Positions 6,663 to 15,789 of a stretch of DNA of 40,049 nt are shown piece after piece. The notes below the pieces were generated by a model. The model had not been told where the DNA came from. It was given only the letters and a program-made list of their open reading frames with translations, and did not search any database. The position numbers were made by a program, and so were the translations under genes. The DNA comes from a virus, in IMG/VR virus record IMGVR_UViG_3300028024_000016, positions 1 to 40,049 of that record; one strand, 5' to 3'. Within the stretch, counting starts at the first letter, position 1. Every line of letters begins with the position of its first letter.

Positions 6663-7663
6663 TAGCAGTCTCCATTGGCGACGACGTATCCACGCACTTC
6701 GAATGCAACGCCTCCTGATGACGGCAAAGCGCTGACACGGTAGTCAAATGACTGTGAAGAGTTCATCGGCTGGTCGATCCAATTGGTGGCTTGTGCCGTC
6801 TGACCATTAACCTGCACCGACGAACTGACAACATTCTGCCCGGTTGTGCTGGACCCCGTCCGGCGCGTGTAGCACACCAGCGGAGTCGTATTGCCAACCA
6901 TAGTCATCAACGCAATGATGAGTCCGCGGACTGCATTCGGTGGCACATAGCCGCTACAGGAAACGCTCGCCATCGTCGTTGCGGTTCCGCCGCTGAGCAC
7001 GCGATTCACACCTGCATCGGCCAAATCGTAAACGACTTCCGCGCCCTCTACGAAGCACGGAACGATGTTGCTTGACGAGTTCCAGTTTAGCGTCGTCGCG
7101 TACGCCCATGCGGTGTACCCAGACGGAAGGGTCGGCCCCACCGTCGGTATCGCCGAACTCGCGATCCATCCCCATGTTGATGTAGTGGGATTGTAAATCC
7201 TGTAAATGTGAACGAACGTCGACGCCGTGAAAGCAGCGGCCTGGTCGCGACCATTCACAACGGGGCCGGCCAGACCGAGATCGACCGTGCCCGTCGTTAT
7301 CCCATACTGAGCAAACAGGCGCCCCGCTGCGTCGACAGCTATGATCGCGTCAGCAGACAGATCAAACTTCGTCAGGGGAGTCGTGGCGTTGACGTTACCT
7401 CTCAGCCCCTGAACGCGGCGCGCACCAACGGCGAAAATCTTGATTGCCGCTAGCAGTTGGTTGTACGTTGTTTTGCTGGGGGTCAGTCCTGCGGCAACGA
7501 CGACCGCGCGAATCTCTTCCTGAATCATGTTCAGCCATGAGCCACGCACATTCGTTGCAGGCGTACCGGCGACCGGATTGCCTTCCGTGAAGAAACCTTC
7601 GGTTCCGGCCGCCTCGGGCGCGGGGAGTGAGGTCGCTGCCGTTGAGTCATCAATGCGATACAT
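6662..7663 (-). CDS. Tail fibre protein
   Basis: A 333-residue fibre. The N-terminal portion has the pattern common to short Mu/P2-type fibres: TEGFFTEGNPVAGTPATNV (about 22-40) and WLNMIQEEIRAVV (about 44-56), which anchors the fibre to the baseplate. The middle and C-terminal parts are Thr/Ser/Gly-rich beta structure expected for trimeric receptor binding. It is the last large virion gene before the conversion module. Host specificity lies here, and no sign of a variable repeat was seen in it. Confidence 0.8.
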   Translation of the reverse strand: MYRIDDSTAATSLPAPEAAGTEGFFTEGNPVAGTPATNVRGSWLNMIQEEIRAVVVAAGLTPSKTTYNQLLAAIKIFAVGARRVQGLRGNVNATTPLTKFDLSADAIIAVDAAGRLFAQYGITTGTVDLGLAGPVVNGRDQAAAFTASTFVHIYRIYNPTTSTWGWIASSAIPTVGPTLPSGYTAWAYATTLNWNSSSNIVPCFVEGAEVVYDLADAGVNRVLSGGTATTMASVSCSGYVPPNAVRGLIIALMTMVGNTTPLVCYTRRTGSSTTGQNVVSSSVQVNGQTAQATNWIDQPMNSSQSFDYRVSALPSSGGVAFEVRGYVVANGDC

Positions 7664-7671
7664 GTGGCCTC

Positions 7672-8268
7672 TTATACGTAGGCGAAAATTGGAATCGTGT
7701 GGGCGGGCATGACTGCCCTGAATTCACACTCGAGCACTGCATTGCCCCAAGATGCAAGCGGGTCGCCGGCAGCCATCGCGCCGGCGACAGCACGCACGAC
7801 CGCATTCAAGGGCGCTGTGATCTTCCAGGCGAAATTCCAGTCATATCCGCAACATGGCATACCAGCTCGCAGTAGCCCCGCGTGGGCCTGCGAGAACTGC
7901 TGAATGGTGACCGTATAACCGAGACTCGCGGCAAAGCCGATGAAATATGGGATTGATGCGCCACCTATGTTGGTGAACCGCGCGACAACCTGGCTTCGGC
8001 GCTGAGGTATCGTCGGCGCGGCACCGGCACACGGATCAGGCAGGCCGAGCGTCGACTCCCATTCGGGAAGCAGTTCGTAGGTCGTCGATGGGAATGAATC
8101 GATCAGCAGGTAATTGGCGCGCGCCGTTTGGCGCTCATAGCACGGCGCCAACCCGGAAAGCACCTGCGTTTGGACTGCGTCTGCATCCCGCGGCCAAACC
8201 CTTCCTCGCGGTAAAAGCGCCTGCATCGCGGCGAGCAAATTCGCGGCCGTGAAATTCGGTGCCAGCAT
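7672..8268 (-). CDS. Baseplate/tail protein, Mu gp48-like (DUF2313)
   Basis: A 198-residue protein with LLPRGRVWPRD near residue 18 and a YELLPEWESTLGLPDPC segment near 63, both typical of the DUF2313 (YmfQ/gp48) tail family that follows baseplate J in Mu-like phages. Located 7 bp after the J gene stop and 8 bp before the fibre start, consistent with a protein linking baseplate and fibre. Confidence 0.85.
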   Translation of the reverse strand: MLAPNFTAANLLAAMQALLPRGRVWPRDADAVQTQVLSGLAPCYERQTARANYLLIDSFPSTTYELLPEWESTLGLPDPCAGAAPTIPQRRSQVVARFTNIGGASIPYFIGFAASLGYTVTIQQFSQAHAGLLRAGMPCCGYDWNFAWKITAPLNAVVRAVAGAMAAGDPLASWGNAVLECEFRAVMPAHTIPIFAYV

Positions 8269-8275
8269 TTGGTCC

Positions 8276-9439
8276 TCAGCTATAGATCACATTGGCAAGC
8301 ATAGGAAGAGAGCCAAAGCTGCCTTGGATATTTCCCGGATAGGTCGTAGTCGTCACGCCAATCACGCCTTGCACAAGCGTAATAACGAAACCGCTCGTTC
8401 CTGAGATCGCGGCAATCGCCGACTCGATGTCTGACCGGTTGATTGTTCCAGCGCGTGGATCGCCGTTCCGGAAAAACACATCCGCAATGGCGGCCGAGAT
8501 GGCCGCCCGCGTGGCCGTCGATGCAGATGTCAGGCCGGTGATGGTGAACGTCAGGTTGTTCGCGATCGGCGAGACGGAGTAAATCAAAGCGGTGACAGGT
8601 TGCTCAGCCACGATCGCGTCGGCCACAACGAGCTGGTCGCCAGTTGCTATCGTCCCTCGCGGGACGCCGCCCGGCCCCTTGTCGTATTGCGAGACCCCAT
8701 TGGTCCCTTGCGGGAAACCGCCGTGAGCCGCTTCAGCGTCGTCCCACATCGTGTAAATCACGACCGTCCCCGCACCGAAATTATTCGGTGCGCACCAGGC
8801 TCGTGTGACCCCTGCGACGGCTAGAGCCCATCCGACGTAGTCGTTGACGTCGCCGCCCTGCGGCGTGTTCTGATAGGCCTCTAGCATCCGGCTGCGAAGC
8901 GAGTCGTTGTCTTCGATGTCCGCGCCAGACTGCACATTCGCGGCAACCGTACCGCTCGACTGGATTCCGTCGACAGTGGCACCCAGTGTCATGGTCGCGC
9001 CGACATCCGTATTTCCGGCAGATCCTGCGACGTCCGCCAGCACCGTGACGGTGACTGTTCCATCACCACCGACGGACTGGGTAGCAGTCGTCGTGTATGA
9101 GGTGCCATCGCTTCGAATGACCGGGTTTCCCGCATTCAGCGGCTTGCCGACCGTTCCGTTGAAGACGACCGAGAAACTCGCTGGCGTTGCGGCCTTCCGG
9201 TAGACCTTCTTGAGTGCCGCCCACCCTTCCAGATACTCATCTTCAGCAGTAAAGGGAACTGCCTGCAATGAGATCCAGTCGAGATAGCCCATGTGCATGT
9301 TCGACATGCCGGCCTGCACCTTGCCGACGATCTTCAATACCGCGAACCGCAGCAGCGCGTCCGCACCTTCCAGCGCGGACGCAATATCGGCCGCCACCTC
9401 AGCAATCAAGGTGGAAAGCGTCTTTCTTTGGAATGGCAT
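8276..9439 (-). CDS. Baseplate J-like protein (Mu gp47-like)
   Basis: A 387-residue baseplate wedge protein. It shows J-like features: GYLDWISLQAVPFTAEDEYLEGWA near residue 52, a repetitive beta domain (GTSYTTTATQSVGGDG), then SLRSRMLEAYQNTPQGGDVNDYVGWA near 180, the family's most conserved stretch. It is placed between gp46-like and gp48-like genes as in Mu. Confidence 0.9.
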   Translation of the reverse strand: MPFQRKTLSTLIAEVAADIASALEGADALLRFAVLKIVGKVQAGMSNMHMGYLDWISLQAVPFTAEDEYLEGWAALKKVYRKAATPASFSVVFNGTVGKPLNAGNPVIRSDGTSYTTTATQSVGGDGTVTVTVLADVAGSAGNTDVGATMTLGATVDGIQSSGTVAANVQSGADIEDNDSLRSRMLEAYQNTPQGGDVNDYVGWALAVAGVTRAWCAPNNFGAGTVVIYTMWDDAEAAHGGFPQGTNGVSQYDKGPGGVPRGTIATGDQLVVADAIVAEQPVTALIYSVSPIANNLTFTITGLTSASTATRAAISAAIADVFFRNGDPRAGTINRSDIESAIAAISGTSGFVITLVQGVIGVTTTTYPGNIQGSFGSLPMLANVIYS

Positions 9440-9440
9440 A

Positions 9441-9887
9441 TCAGGAGAGCTGGTTCCAGGCCCACGCGTACGTCAGCGGTATCTGCGGGCCGGTCGGTTG
9501 ATAGAGGATGATCTGCGCACCAAGAAACGTGTCGCGCGTCCATTCCGTCTGTACGTCGATGCTCGCGACGACTCCATCGTCGACAAGCCACTGAAGGGCT
9601 TCGATGATGTAGTCGCGGGCGTTATTGAGCACTTCCTGAGTCTGTTTCGACCTGTCCAGCAGCCAAAGCCGCGAACCGATCGGCTTGTCCTCACCGATGT
9701 CGCCCCACCAACCCCGCGGATCGCCGGTCCCGTCGGGAATGACGTCATCCGGATTGGCCTGGCGATCGGTGAAGAGGCTCACAAGAACGGCCGACTGAAG
9801 ATCGTTACCCGTCACCAGTGCTGGCGCGATGAACTTCCAATCACCCCGGCTATTGTCGACGTCCCAAACTACCGAGATGTCGGCCAT
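9441..9887 (-). CDS. Baseplate protein, gp46/GpW-like (phage GP46 family)
   Basis: A 148-residue protein with DLQSAVLVSLFTDRQANPDD near residue 30, GWWGDIGED near 60 and LLDRSKQTQEVLNNARDYIIEALQWLVDDGV, all typical of phage GP46. In Mu-type tails it belongs to the baseplate wedge next to gp45 spike. It ends one base before the J gene start. Confidence 0.88.
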   Translation of the reverse strand: MADISVVWDVDNSRGDWKFIAPALVTGNDLQSAVLVSLFTDRQANPDDVIPDGTGDPRGWWGDIGEDKPIGSRLWLLDRSKQTQEVLNNARDYIIEALQWLVDDGVVASIDVQTEWTRDTFLGAQIILYQPTGPQIPLTYAWAWNQLS

Positions 9888-9889
9888 TG

Positions 9890-10453
9890 CTACTCCTGTT
9901 GAGTGGGCGGCTGCGAATTGATCGTGCTGCTGCCGGTCTGAACGTTATTGATCGGATGGGTGTGGCCGTTCGCGACCGAACGCATGCCCGCGACGGTCCG
10001 ACTATTTGTGTTGCAGTTATCGAGGATGTCGCCAGTGCATCTCAGGAGCGGCGTGTCGGCGGTGATCTGCGGCGTATTCGTGATTTCGACCGGTTTGCCA
10101 CCGCCGTTTACAACGATGCCAGCCGCCGACAGATACACCGATTGCCCGCTGTCGTCGTAGATCGCCACCTCGCCGGTCGCTAGCCCTTTCATCCGGTACT
10201 TTGCGTTGGAGGTAGCGATCACAATCCCATCGTTGCGATCACCGTTTTTCGAGGCGATCACCGCTTGGGTGCCATCCGGCGGATTTGAAGTGAAGCCGTA
10301 CTCGGCGTAGCGCGGAATATCCGGGATCAACTCCAGGCCGTTGACGCGAAGTTGCAGCATCTGCACGGGCTTCGTGTCGTCGACGAGCGTGACCGAGCCG
10401 CGCGCCATCATCAGCAGAATCCGGCGCGCCAGCCTGTTCAATTGGTCGAGCAT
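9890..10453 (-). CDS. Baseplate spike protein, Mu gp45-like
   Basis: A 187-residue trimeric puncturing spike. The OB-fold N-terminal region is followed by a beta-helix-like stretch (GEVAIYDDSGQSVYLSAAG) and a NGHTHPINN motif near residue 167; paired histidines in H-x-H bind an iron ion at the spike tip in gp45/gpV proteins. It overlaps the upstream hub gene by one base. Confidence 0.9.
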   Translation of the reverse strand: MLDQLNRLARRILLMMARGSVTLVDDTKPVQMLQLRVNGLELIPDIPRYAEYGFTSNPPDGTQAVIASKNGDRNDGIVIATSNAKYRMKGLATGEVAIYDDSGQSVYLSAAGIVVNGGGKPVEITNTPQITADTPLLRCTGDILDNCNTNSRTVAGMRSVANGHTHPINNVQTGSSTINSQPPTQQE

Positions 10454-11595
10454 TATTGCTGGGTTCCTGTCTGGATCGATTCGTCCATCGGCAACACGTC
10501 CAGCGCGATCGGCTCCGGCAGGAAGCCTTGCCTGGGTCCAAAGACGAGTTCGGCGTGCGTCCCCAACTTGTCGAGGATGAACGTCACCTCAGCAAGCAGC
10601 AGGATCGTATTCTCGGGCACGCCGACCGTATCGGCTGATACGGGGTAGTTTGTGTTCGGGATCCATGGCGAACCGCTCGCATCGCGCCAGTTATCGACGA
10701 GCACACGCACGCGTCGTGATCGCCCATAGGATCGGGAAGCCATCCAGTTCACGCGCTTTTCGACGAATCGACGGTCGGTCGCGCTTTGCTCAGAGACGAA
10801 GTATGTTGGCCGGAAACGCCCGGTGCTGTTCTTCGCCACCACGGTGACGACCGGCAGGTTCGTGACGCCCTCGTCGTCTGCGCCGGCGCTATATGAGCTC
10901 AGCACCGCATTGAAAGTGCTGAAGGTCCCGAGCGTACTTTTCGTGCACACGATGGCCTCGATGTTCTGCCCAAGGGCCACACCTGACGCGCCCAACTCCG
11001 TGCCGGCGGTTGAGATTGTCAGTTCGCCCTCTTCGCTCTCGAAAACGAGCAGACCGCAGTAGCGCGCATAGCGCTCTATCACTTCCCACGCCGTTTCAGT
11101 AATGCTCACGAGTTGCCGCGGCAACACGGGAAGCTGGTCAAGGATCGCCTGCGTTCCGTTCGGAGGAACGAACACCTTCACCCCATACGGTGCCGCGATC
11201 GCCTCGCATAGCGCCAAGAGCGTCGTGTTGGCGTTCACCTTGTCGATGCGGCACGAGCAGTCAACCATATCGGCAAGTCGGCCACGGCCCGTGAGCGTGA
11301 TCACATGCGCCTTCGGCGTCAACGTCTGCTCAATTGTCTCGATGAAGCCCGACAGCACGACATCGTCACCGATAGAGATCTTGACCGGCGCACCTTCTCG
11401 CCCAATCAGCTTCAGCGTGTTCGCATCGGCCGAGCAAGTCAGCTCGAACGACGACGTCGCGACCTCAATGGACCGGGAGATCCGCACAGCTTTCCACCCG
11501 GTCAGCATCAAACCATCATCGGTGAGCAACACTCGAACTTCGTCGACACCTGGCTTCGCGCCAACGGTATCGACGATACGGTCAGCACTCGGCAT
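10453..11595 (-). CDS. Baseplate hub protein, Mu gp44/P2 gpD-like
   Basis: A 380-residue hub protein. The N-terminal half (LTGWKAVRISRSIEVATSSFELTC, about 31-54) and SIGDDVVLSGFIETIEQ (about 73-89) match the late-control D / gp44 hub fold that sits at the top of the spike. Gene order tape measure, hub, spike, gp46, J supports it. The gene overlaps both neighbours by a single base. Confidence 0.88.
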   Translation of the reverse strand: MPSADRIVDTVGAKPGVDEVRVLLTDDGLMLTGWKAVRISRSIEVATSSFELTCSADANTLKLIGREGAPVKISIGDDVVLSGFIETIEQTLTPKAHVITLTGRGRLADMVDCSCRIDKVNANTTLLALCEAIAAPYGVKVFVPPNGTQAILDQLPVLPRQLVSITETAWEVIERYARYCGLLVFESEEGELTISTAGTELGASGVALGQNIEAIVCTKSTLGTFSTFNAVLSSYSAGADDEGVTNLPVVTVVAKNSTGRFRPTYFVSEQSATDRRFVEKRVNWMASRSYGRSRRVRVLVDNWRDASGSPWIPNTNYPVSADTVGVPENTILLLAEVTFILDKLGTHAELVFGPRQGFLPEPIALDVLPMDESIQTGTQQ

Positions 11596-13157
11596 CAGAA
11601 GTTTCCAGGTGAATATGCATACTGATCGCCCAATGGCGCTTGCTGCCGGTCAGTGGTGAGTGTCGTATCGACGTTCGGCGACGACTCGACATTCACGCTC
11701 GTGCCGACCGGTGCATTCTTGTGAACGATCTCGATCCGCATCTTCCCGGGCGTTCCGGTTGCATCGCCGAGTTGGCTGTCGAGTTCGCGAGCGATACCCG
11801 AACGAATCGCAGCTTCCCCTGCTTTGTCAGTCGGGCGCTCATACAATGAGGAAATTCGCTCTGCGGCTTGCGCCGAATCGTTGGATTGCAGGAGTGCGTT
11901 TCCTGCCTTCGCTTCAGTATGTTGCAGCTCCCACAGCGAGAAACCCATTTGTTCTTCGGGTTTAGCGAGTGCAAGCGGGCGTCCGGACCATTGCTCATAG
12001 CGCTTCTGGCGCTCCGGGCCCCACTGAAACAGACCCACGAACTTCCCACTGTCGTCGACGGCACGTTCGTCAAAACTGCTTTCACGAAATGCATTGGCCG
12101 TCATGCCAATCGCCTGCTCGCGAGACAGCCCATGATTCAGATACCACTCGACCATGGAACGCGCATTTTCTTGCTGCGCGCCGTTGCCGAGAACGCCGTC
12201 CTGCTGATACTGCGACATCGTTTGATCGCCGCGGCCGCGCAGCCTGTTACCGAAGCGCTCAAAGCCATTCCAAAGCCGCTGCTGGGTGTTCTGCTCATCG
12301 CCGGGCGCGGCTTGCGGGCGCGGTCGCCCGCTCGCCGCATCGAGCCCGAACTGGATGCCGTTCAGGAGTCCATTAAGCGCCGGTTCGATGTCACTGAGAA
12401 TGGTGGTCTTCAGCTTGTCATATGTGATGCTCAGCCTGGCCGAGGCATCGGCATATTCCTTAGCCCGTCGAATGTCGTCGTCCGTCGGGATATAGCTTTT
12501 CGCGGCAAGCAGGTCGGCGGCCACCTGCGCCGGGCCACGATTCAGAAAATCGACCAGCTGACCCGCGCCGGCAGCGCCGAGGAAGTTCTGGGCGCCGCCA
12601 TACTTGCCCTGTGAGCGCAGGATCTCCGCGTACGCGGCGAGCTTCGTCAATACTGACTCAATCGACTCCATACGGGCCGGATTCGTCGAGATGCCAGCGG
12701 CCTGAAAGCGCTTCAGCGCTTCCGGATTGCGGTTGTTCAGCGCGTCGCTATACGCCTGGCGAACCTGCTCAATGCCGCCATTTGCCTGCTCAGGCGTCAA
12801 ACCGGCCAGACGCCCCGCGTATTGGACGCTGTACGCGTTCTGCGTGGAAAGACCACTTCGAATCCCCAGATTGCTCATCGAGCGCACCGACGAAGCCCAC
12901 TCGGACTCTATCTGAGCAATCTTTCCCACGAGCGCGGCCACCGCGCCGGTGATAAGCCCTGCCCCTCCAACAAATCGGGTGACGGCCGAGATTGCACCGC
13001 CGCCCGAAGTGAGACCCATGCTGATCGAATCGCCCAGCTTGTCGATCCTGCTGCTACGGATCTTGTTCCCGAGGCTTTCAATACTCGAGCGCACCTTCCC
13101 GATCGGGCCGGACGCGCCGTCCTTGGCGGTGATCGAAATTGCAATTTTGTTTGCCAT
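11595..13157 (-). CDS. Tail tape-measure protein with C-terminal tail-lysozyme domain
   Basis: A 520-residue protein. The N-terminus (ISITAKDGASGPIGKVRSSI) and a hydrophobic stretch near 60-85 (GGAGLITGAVAALVG) are tape-measure-like. Residues about 320-460 resemble phage tail lysozymes: MVEWYLNHGLSREQAIGMTAN, FRESSFD with a candidate catalytic Glu, and FVGLFQWGPERQKRYEQW. It would set tail length and open peptidoglycan on entry. At 520 residues it is short for a myovirus tape measure. It lies after, not before, the DNA-circulation-type gene, unlike Mu. Confidence 0.75.
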   Translation of the reverse strand: MANKIAISITAKDGASGPIGKVRSSIESLGNKIRSSRIDKLGDSISMGLTSGGGAISAVTRFVGGAGLITGAVAALVGKIAQIESEWASSVRSMSNLGIRSGLSTQNAYSVQYAGRLAGLTPEQANGGIEQVRQAYSDALNNRNPEALKRFQAAGISTNPARMESIESVLTKLAAYAEILRSQGKYGGAQNFLGAAGAGQLVDFLNRGPAQVAADLLAAKSYIPTDDDIRRAKEYADASARLSITYDKLKTTILSDIEPALNGLLNGIQFGLDAASGRPRPQAAPGDEQNTQQRLWNGFERFGNRLRGRGDQTMSQYQQDGVLGNGAQQENARSMVEWYLNHGLSREQAIGMTANAFRESSFDERAVDDSGKFVGLFQWGPERQKRYEQWSGRPLALAKPEEQMGFSLWELQHTEAKAGNALLQSNDSAQAAERISSLYERPTDKAGEAAIRSGIARELDSQLGDATGTPGKMRIEIVHKNAPVGTSVNVESSPNVDTTLTTDRQQAPLGDQYAYSPGNF

Positions 13158-13197
13158 AGGTTATCGCTGGAGAACGGAACCCGGCAAAGCCGAGCGC

Positions 13198-14625
13198 CTA
13201 TTGCGCAAGTGCCTTGAATGATTTCGGGCAGAACGCGGGGTGAATCGGGTTAATCTGGGTCGTCAGTTCATCTGCACGCGTGGCATCGCGGTAAATCCGA
13301 TTCGCCAGTACCAGCACTGGCATCGATGCGGCGAAGTCGAATGTCCGGATCGACGACAACCCGGCGCCACGCTTGTTCAGGTCCGCCACAACTGCAGCGC
13401 GCAGCGTGCGCAGCGCCTCATATGTATCGTCTTCACCCTGATCGCCTGCAATGTCGATCTCAGCGTCGAGCAGCGCGGAAACCTGATCTCGCATGCTCGC
13501 CGCGTCATCGCTCGACGTCGGCTGGTACCTTGACGAGGCAAGTGCAACCGAAGCAATCGCCGCGCGGCGGAACATGTCGCCGCACGCTGCCTGCATCTGC
13601 CCCATCGCCATCCCGATTACGGACGCCGTCGTCGTCCCGCTCGGCGTGAACCCAGATAGCGACGACAACAGCCGCACCGCATCGGCGGGGTCCGTCGTCG
13701 CGGCCAGCACAGCGGCCGTCAGGCCTTGCGCTGCCGCAGAGAAGTCATCGACCGTTGATGCGTCGAGCGCCCGTGCGGCCGCGTCAAGCGTTGACGACGC
13801 GGTCGTCACGCCGGCGCGCGCCACTGTCGCCGCCTCAATGAGGCTTTCCGTCGTTGCGCCGGACTGCGCCGTCGACGAACTCGGGTATTTGCTGAACGTC
13901 GGCAGCGTCGCGCTACCAGTGAACCTACCGAAATCACCAGGCAGATTCGTCAGCAGCTTGAACAGGTTCCGCGCGTCACCGACGAGGTTCTTCGCGTACG
14001 TGTACCAGCCGACGGCGGTATTGACTGCCTCGCCGAGCACCGCGGCGCCCTGCAGGATCGCCGCGCTCGCCTTCCGCGCGAAGTCCGCCGCAGCCGCGAT
14101 GTTCAACCCACCAAACGCGTTCGAAACCGCCTGAGTCGTGGCCGTTTCGCTAGTCGGAAATGTCCTCGGCCCACCTTCAATGAATTCGAACTGGAATTCG
14201 AAATAGCGACCCTTCTCCCATCGCTCGATGGATCGAAAATCCATCAGGCTAACGGTGCGCCGGCCCAGCGTCGGGTGTACCAAGGAGCCGTCTCCGGCTG
14301 TCTCGCACGCCTCCATCAGCAAGTCACGCTGTGCAATGACATCGTCGCCAACGACGAATCCATACAGGCGGATTCGCCGTGTGCCGCGCCCGAGATCCTC
14401 AACCCACGGCTCATCGCGCTGCGGGTATTCATGCAGCTCTTTGCGACGTCCGAATCCGGCTTCGCTGCCGAGCGAGACGAAAGGCACGCCACGAAACGAT
14501 GCCGGTCGCAACTGATCGAAATACGATCCAGCCGAACCGCCGAGGCGCGCAGCGAGTGAACTGGCAAGGTTCGTGATCCCGGACGCCGTGCCGAGCACCG
14601 CGCCGGCGCCGCCGGCGATATTCAT
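13198..14625 (-). CDS. DNA circularisation N-terminal domain tail protein (Mu gpN-like)
   Basis: A 475-residue protein. Residues about 36-140 (LRPASFRGVPFVSLGSEAG, HEYPQRDEPWVEDLGR, FEFQFEFIEGG) match the DNA_circ_N domain of Mu gp43/N. The rest is a long Ala/Ser/Thr-rich helical region with MRDQVSALLDAEIDIAG and a C-terminal RDATRADEL. Members are baseplate/tail-tip proteins despite the historical name. Preceded by the small chaperone-extension ORF, followed 40 bp later by the tape measure. Confidence 0.85.
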   Translation of the reverse strand: MNIAGGAGAVLGTASGITNLASSLAARLGGSAGSYFDQLRPASFRGVPFVSLGSEAGFGRRKELHEYPQRDEPWVEDLGRGTRRIRLYGFVVGDDVIAQRDLLMEACETAGDGSLVHPTLGRRTVSLMDFRSIERWEKGRYFEFQFEFIEGGPRTFPTSETATTQAVSNAFGGLNIAAAADFARKASAAILQGAAVLGEAVNTAVGWYTYAKNLVGDARNLFKLLTNLPGDFGRFTGSATLPTFSKYPSSSTAQSGATTESLIEAATVARAGVTTASSTLDAAARALDASTVDDFSAAAQGLTAAVLAATTDPADAVRLLSSLSGFTPSGTTTASVIGMAMGQMQAACGDMFRRAAIASVALASSRYQPTSSDDAASMRDQVSALLDAEIDIAGDQGEDDTYEALRTLRAAVVADLNKRGAGLSSIRTFDFAASMPVLVLANRIYRDATRADELTTQINPIHPAFCPKSFKALAQ

Positions 14626-14626
14626 G

Positions 14627-14770
14627 TCAGGCTCCCATCTGCTGTCTCATACGCCTGGCTCGCTCGAGCCGCCGCACTGACTCGGTAAAAGTCATGCCTT
14701 CGACGACATCCGGCCCCCATCGCATGAAATGGGTCAATTCGTCAAGGCGGTCTTCCCACCCTTCAGGCAT
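14627..14770 (-). CDS. Tail assembly chaperone extension (gpE'-type, -1 frame)
   Basis: An open frame of 47 residues from ATG 14770 (MPEGWEDRLDELTHFMRWGP) to TGA at 14627, basic at the C-terminus (RRLERARRMRQQ). It lies in the -1 frame relative to the upstream chaperone gene, and that frame stays open back through the chaperone's last 20 codons, past a GGT-TTT-CAG site. Tail assembly chaperones are usually made as a short form and a -1 frameshifted long form; this is the likely extension. It may also be read from its own ATG. Too short for most ORF callers. Confidence 0.6.
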   Translation of the reverse strand: MPEGWEDRLDELTHFMRWGPDVVEGMTFTESVRRLERARRMRQQMGA

Positions 14771-14787
14771 GTCGGTGCACTGGGCGA

Positions 14788-15348
14788 TCAGTCGTCCGAG
14801 TCCGGTGATCGCCGAACCTGAAAACCGTTGAAGTAGCCCACCGCGGCGAGAAAATCACGCGCGCACAAAGCGCGAACCGCATTCTTCGGATAGCCGCCCA
14901 CCAGGCTGATTCGGGCGACTGCGGCGGCGAAAGGTCCGCCGGTGGCGGCCGCCTTCCGGTTCTGCTGGTTGGTCGGCTCGCAAAGGCTGAGAGAAGCCAG
15001 ATTCAGCGGGCTTTCCTCTTTCGTGATCTGCACCGGCTTGACGAGGTCGATAACAATCTCTTCGGGGCTTGCCGACGGATTGGCAATCGCCGCGTGGCCG
15101 AACGACGCGATGAAGTCCTCAGCCTCGTTGATCTGGCTTCCGTACATCTGGTCGATCACGTCGATCGGCACGCCGCTCAGCAGCGCGATCAACGCGATGG
15201 ATGTGCCGAATTGACCGGCGGATTTCTCCGCAGTCTCGTACTCGCCAGCCGTCGCCTCACGCAGCGTGATCTCGGTAATGGTTTTGGCAGAATCGCCTTT
15301 TCCGTACGTCAGCGCCTTGCGAAGCGTGATGGTTTTCGTATCCTGCAT
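14788..15348 (-). CDS. Tail assembly chaperone (gpE/Mu gp41-like)
   Basis: A 186-residue protein with TITLRKALTYGKGDSAKTIT at 5-24 and TLREATAGEYE (about 28-38), the typical opening of myophage tail assembly chaperones that bind the tape measure before tube polymerisation. It lies 3 bp after the tube gene. Ribosomes that slip back one base near its end would enter the ORF at 14627-14770. Confidence 0.8.
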   Translation of the reverse strand: MQDTKTITLRKALTYGKGDSAKTITEITLREATAGEYETAEKSAGQFGTSIALIALLSGVPIDVIDQMYGSQINEAEDFIASFGHAAIANPSASPEEIVIDLVKPVQITKEESPLNLASLSLCEPTNQQNRKAAATGGPFAAAVARISLVGGYPKNAVRALCARDFLAAVGYFNGFQVRRSPDSDD

Positions 15349-15351
15349 CGA

Positions 15352-15726
15352 TCAATTCTCACTGACCGCGCCTTGGAGTCCTTCCCAATGCGCGGTGAAT
15401 TTGGCTTCGGTGGTGTCGACTTCCTGTGCTTCGACCGTCCACATGTTCCGACCGATCACGGTCTTGCCATTGGCAAGCTCGAGCACGATCGTCTGGCTGC
15501 GCATCGCGTTGAACGCTGCAAGGCTCAGGCCGCCGGAATCGCGAATCGAAGCGGAGATCGACGGCGGCTTCGGTTTTTCGCTAAAACCGTGCACCGTATC
15601 CTGACCACTCAGCGACTCGCGCGTCACGGTGCCGACGTCGTACTTCAACTCGCCCTCGAGTTGATAGTTCACCCCGTCTACCGTCAGGTACGCGGTGCCA
15701 GCAATGAACGGCGTGTTGTTAGCCAT
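15352..15726 (-). CDS. Tail tube protein
   Basis: A 124-residue protein of the phage_tube_2 type: IAGTAYLTVDGVNYQLEGEL near residues 8-27, VTRESLSGQDTVHGF near 34-48, then a beta-rich core ending FTAHWEGLQGAV. It forms the inner tube around which the sheath contracts. A strong hairpin with T-run lies between the sheath stop and this start. Confidence 0.9.
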   Translation of the reverse strand: MANNTPFIAGTAYLTVDGVNYQLEGELKYDVGTVTRESLSGQDTVHGFSEKPKPPSISASIRDSGGLSLAAFNAMRSQTIVLELANGKTVIGRNMWTVEAQEVDTTEAKFTAHWEGLQGAVSEN

Positions 15727-15750
15727 CTGAGGCTCTCCACAAATAAAAAA

Positions 15751-15768
15751 GCCGCCTTAATGGGCGGC
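15751..15768 (-). terminator. Terminator-type hairpin between sheath and tube genes
   Basis: Minus strand: stem GCCGCC/GGCGGC with a six-base loop followed by six T residues, 24 bp before ATG 15726. Confidence 0.7.
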
Positions 15769-15789
15769 ACACAGCGTTGACGGGGATGC

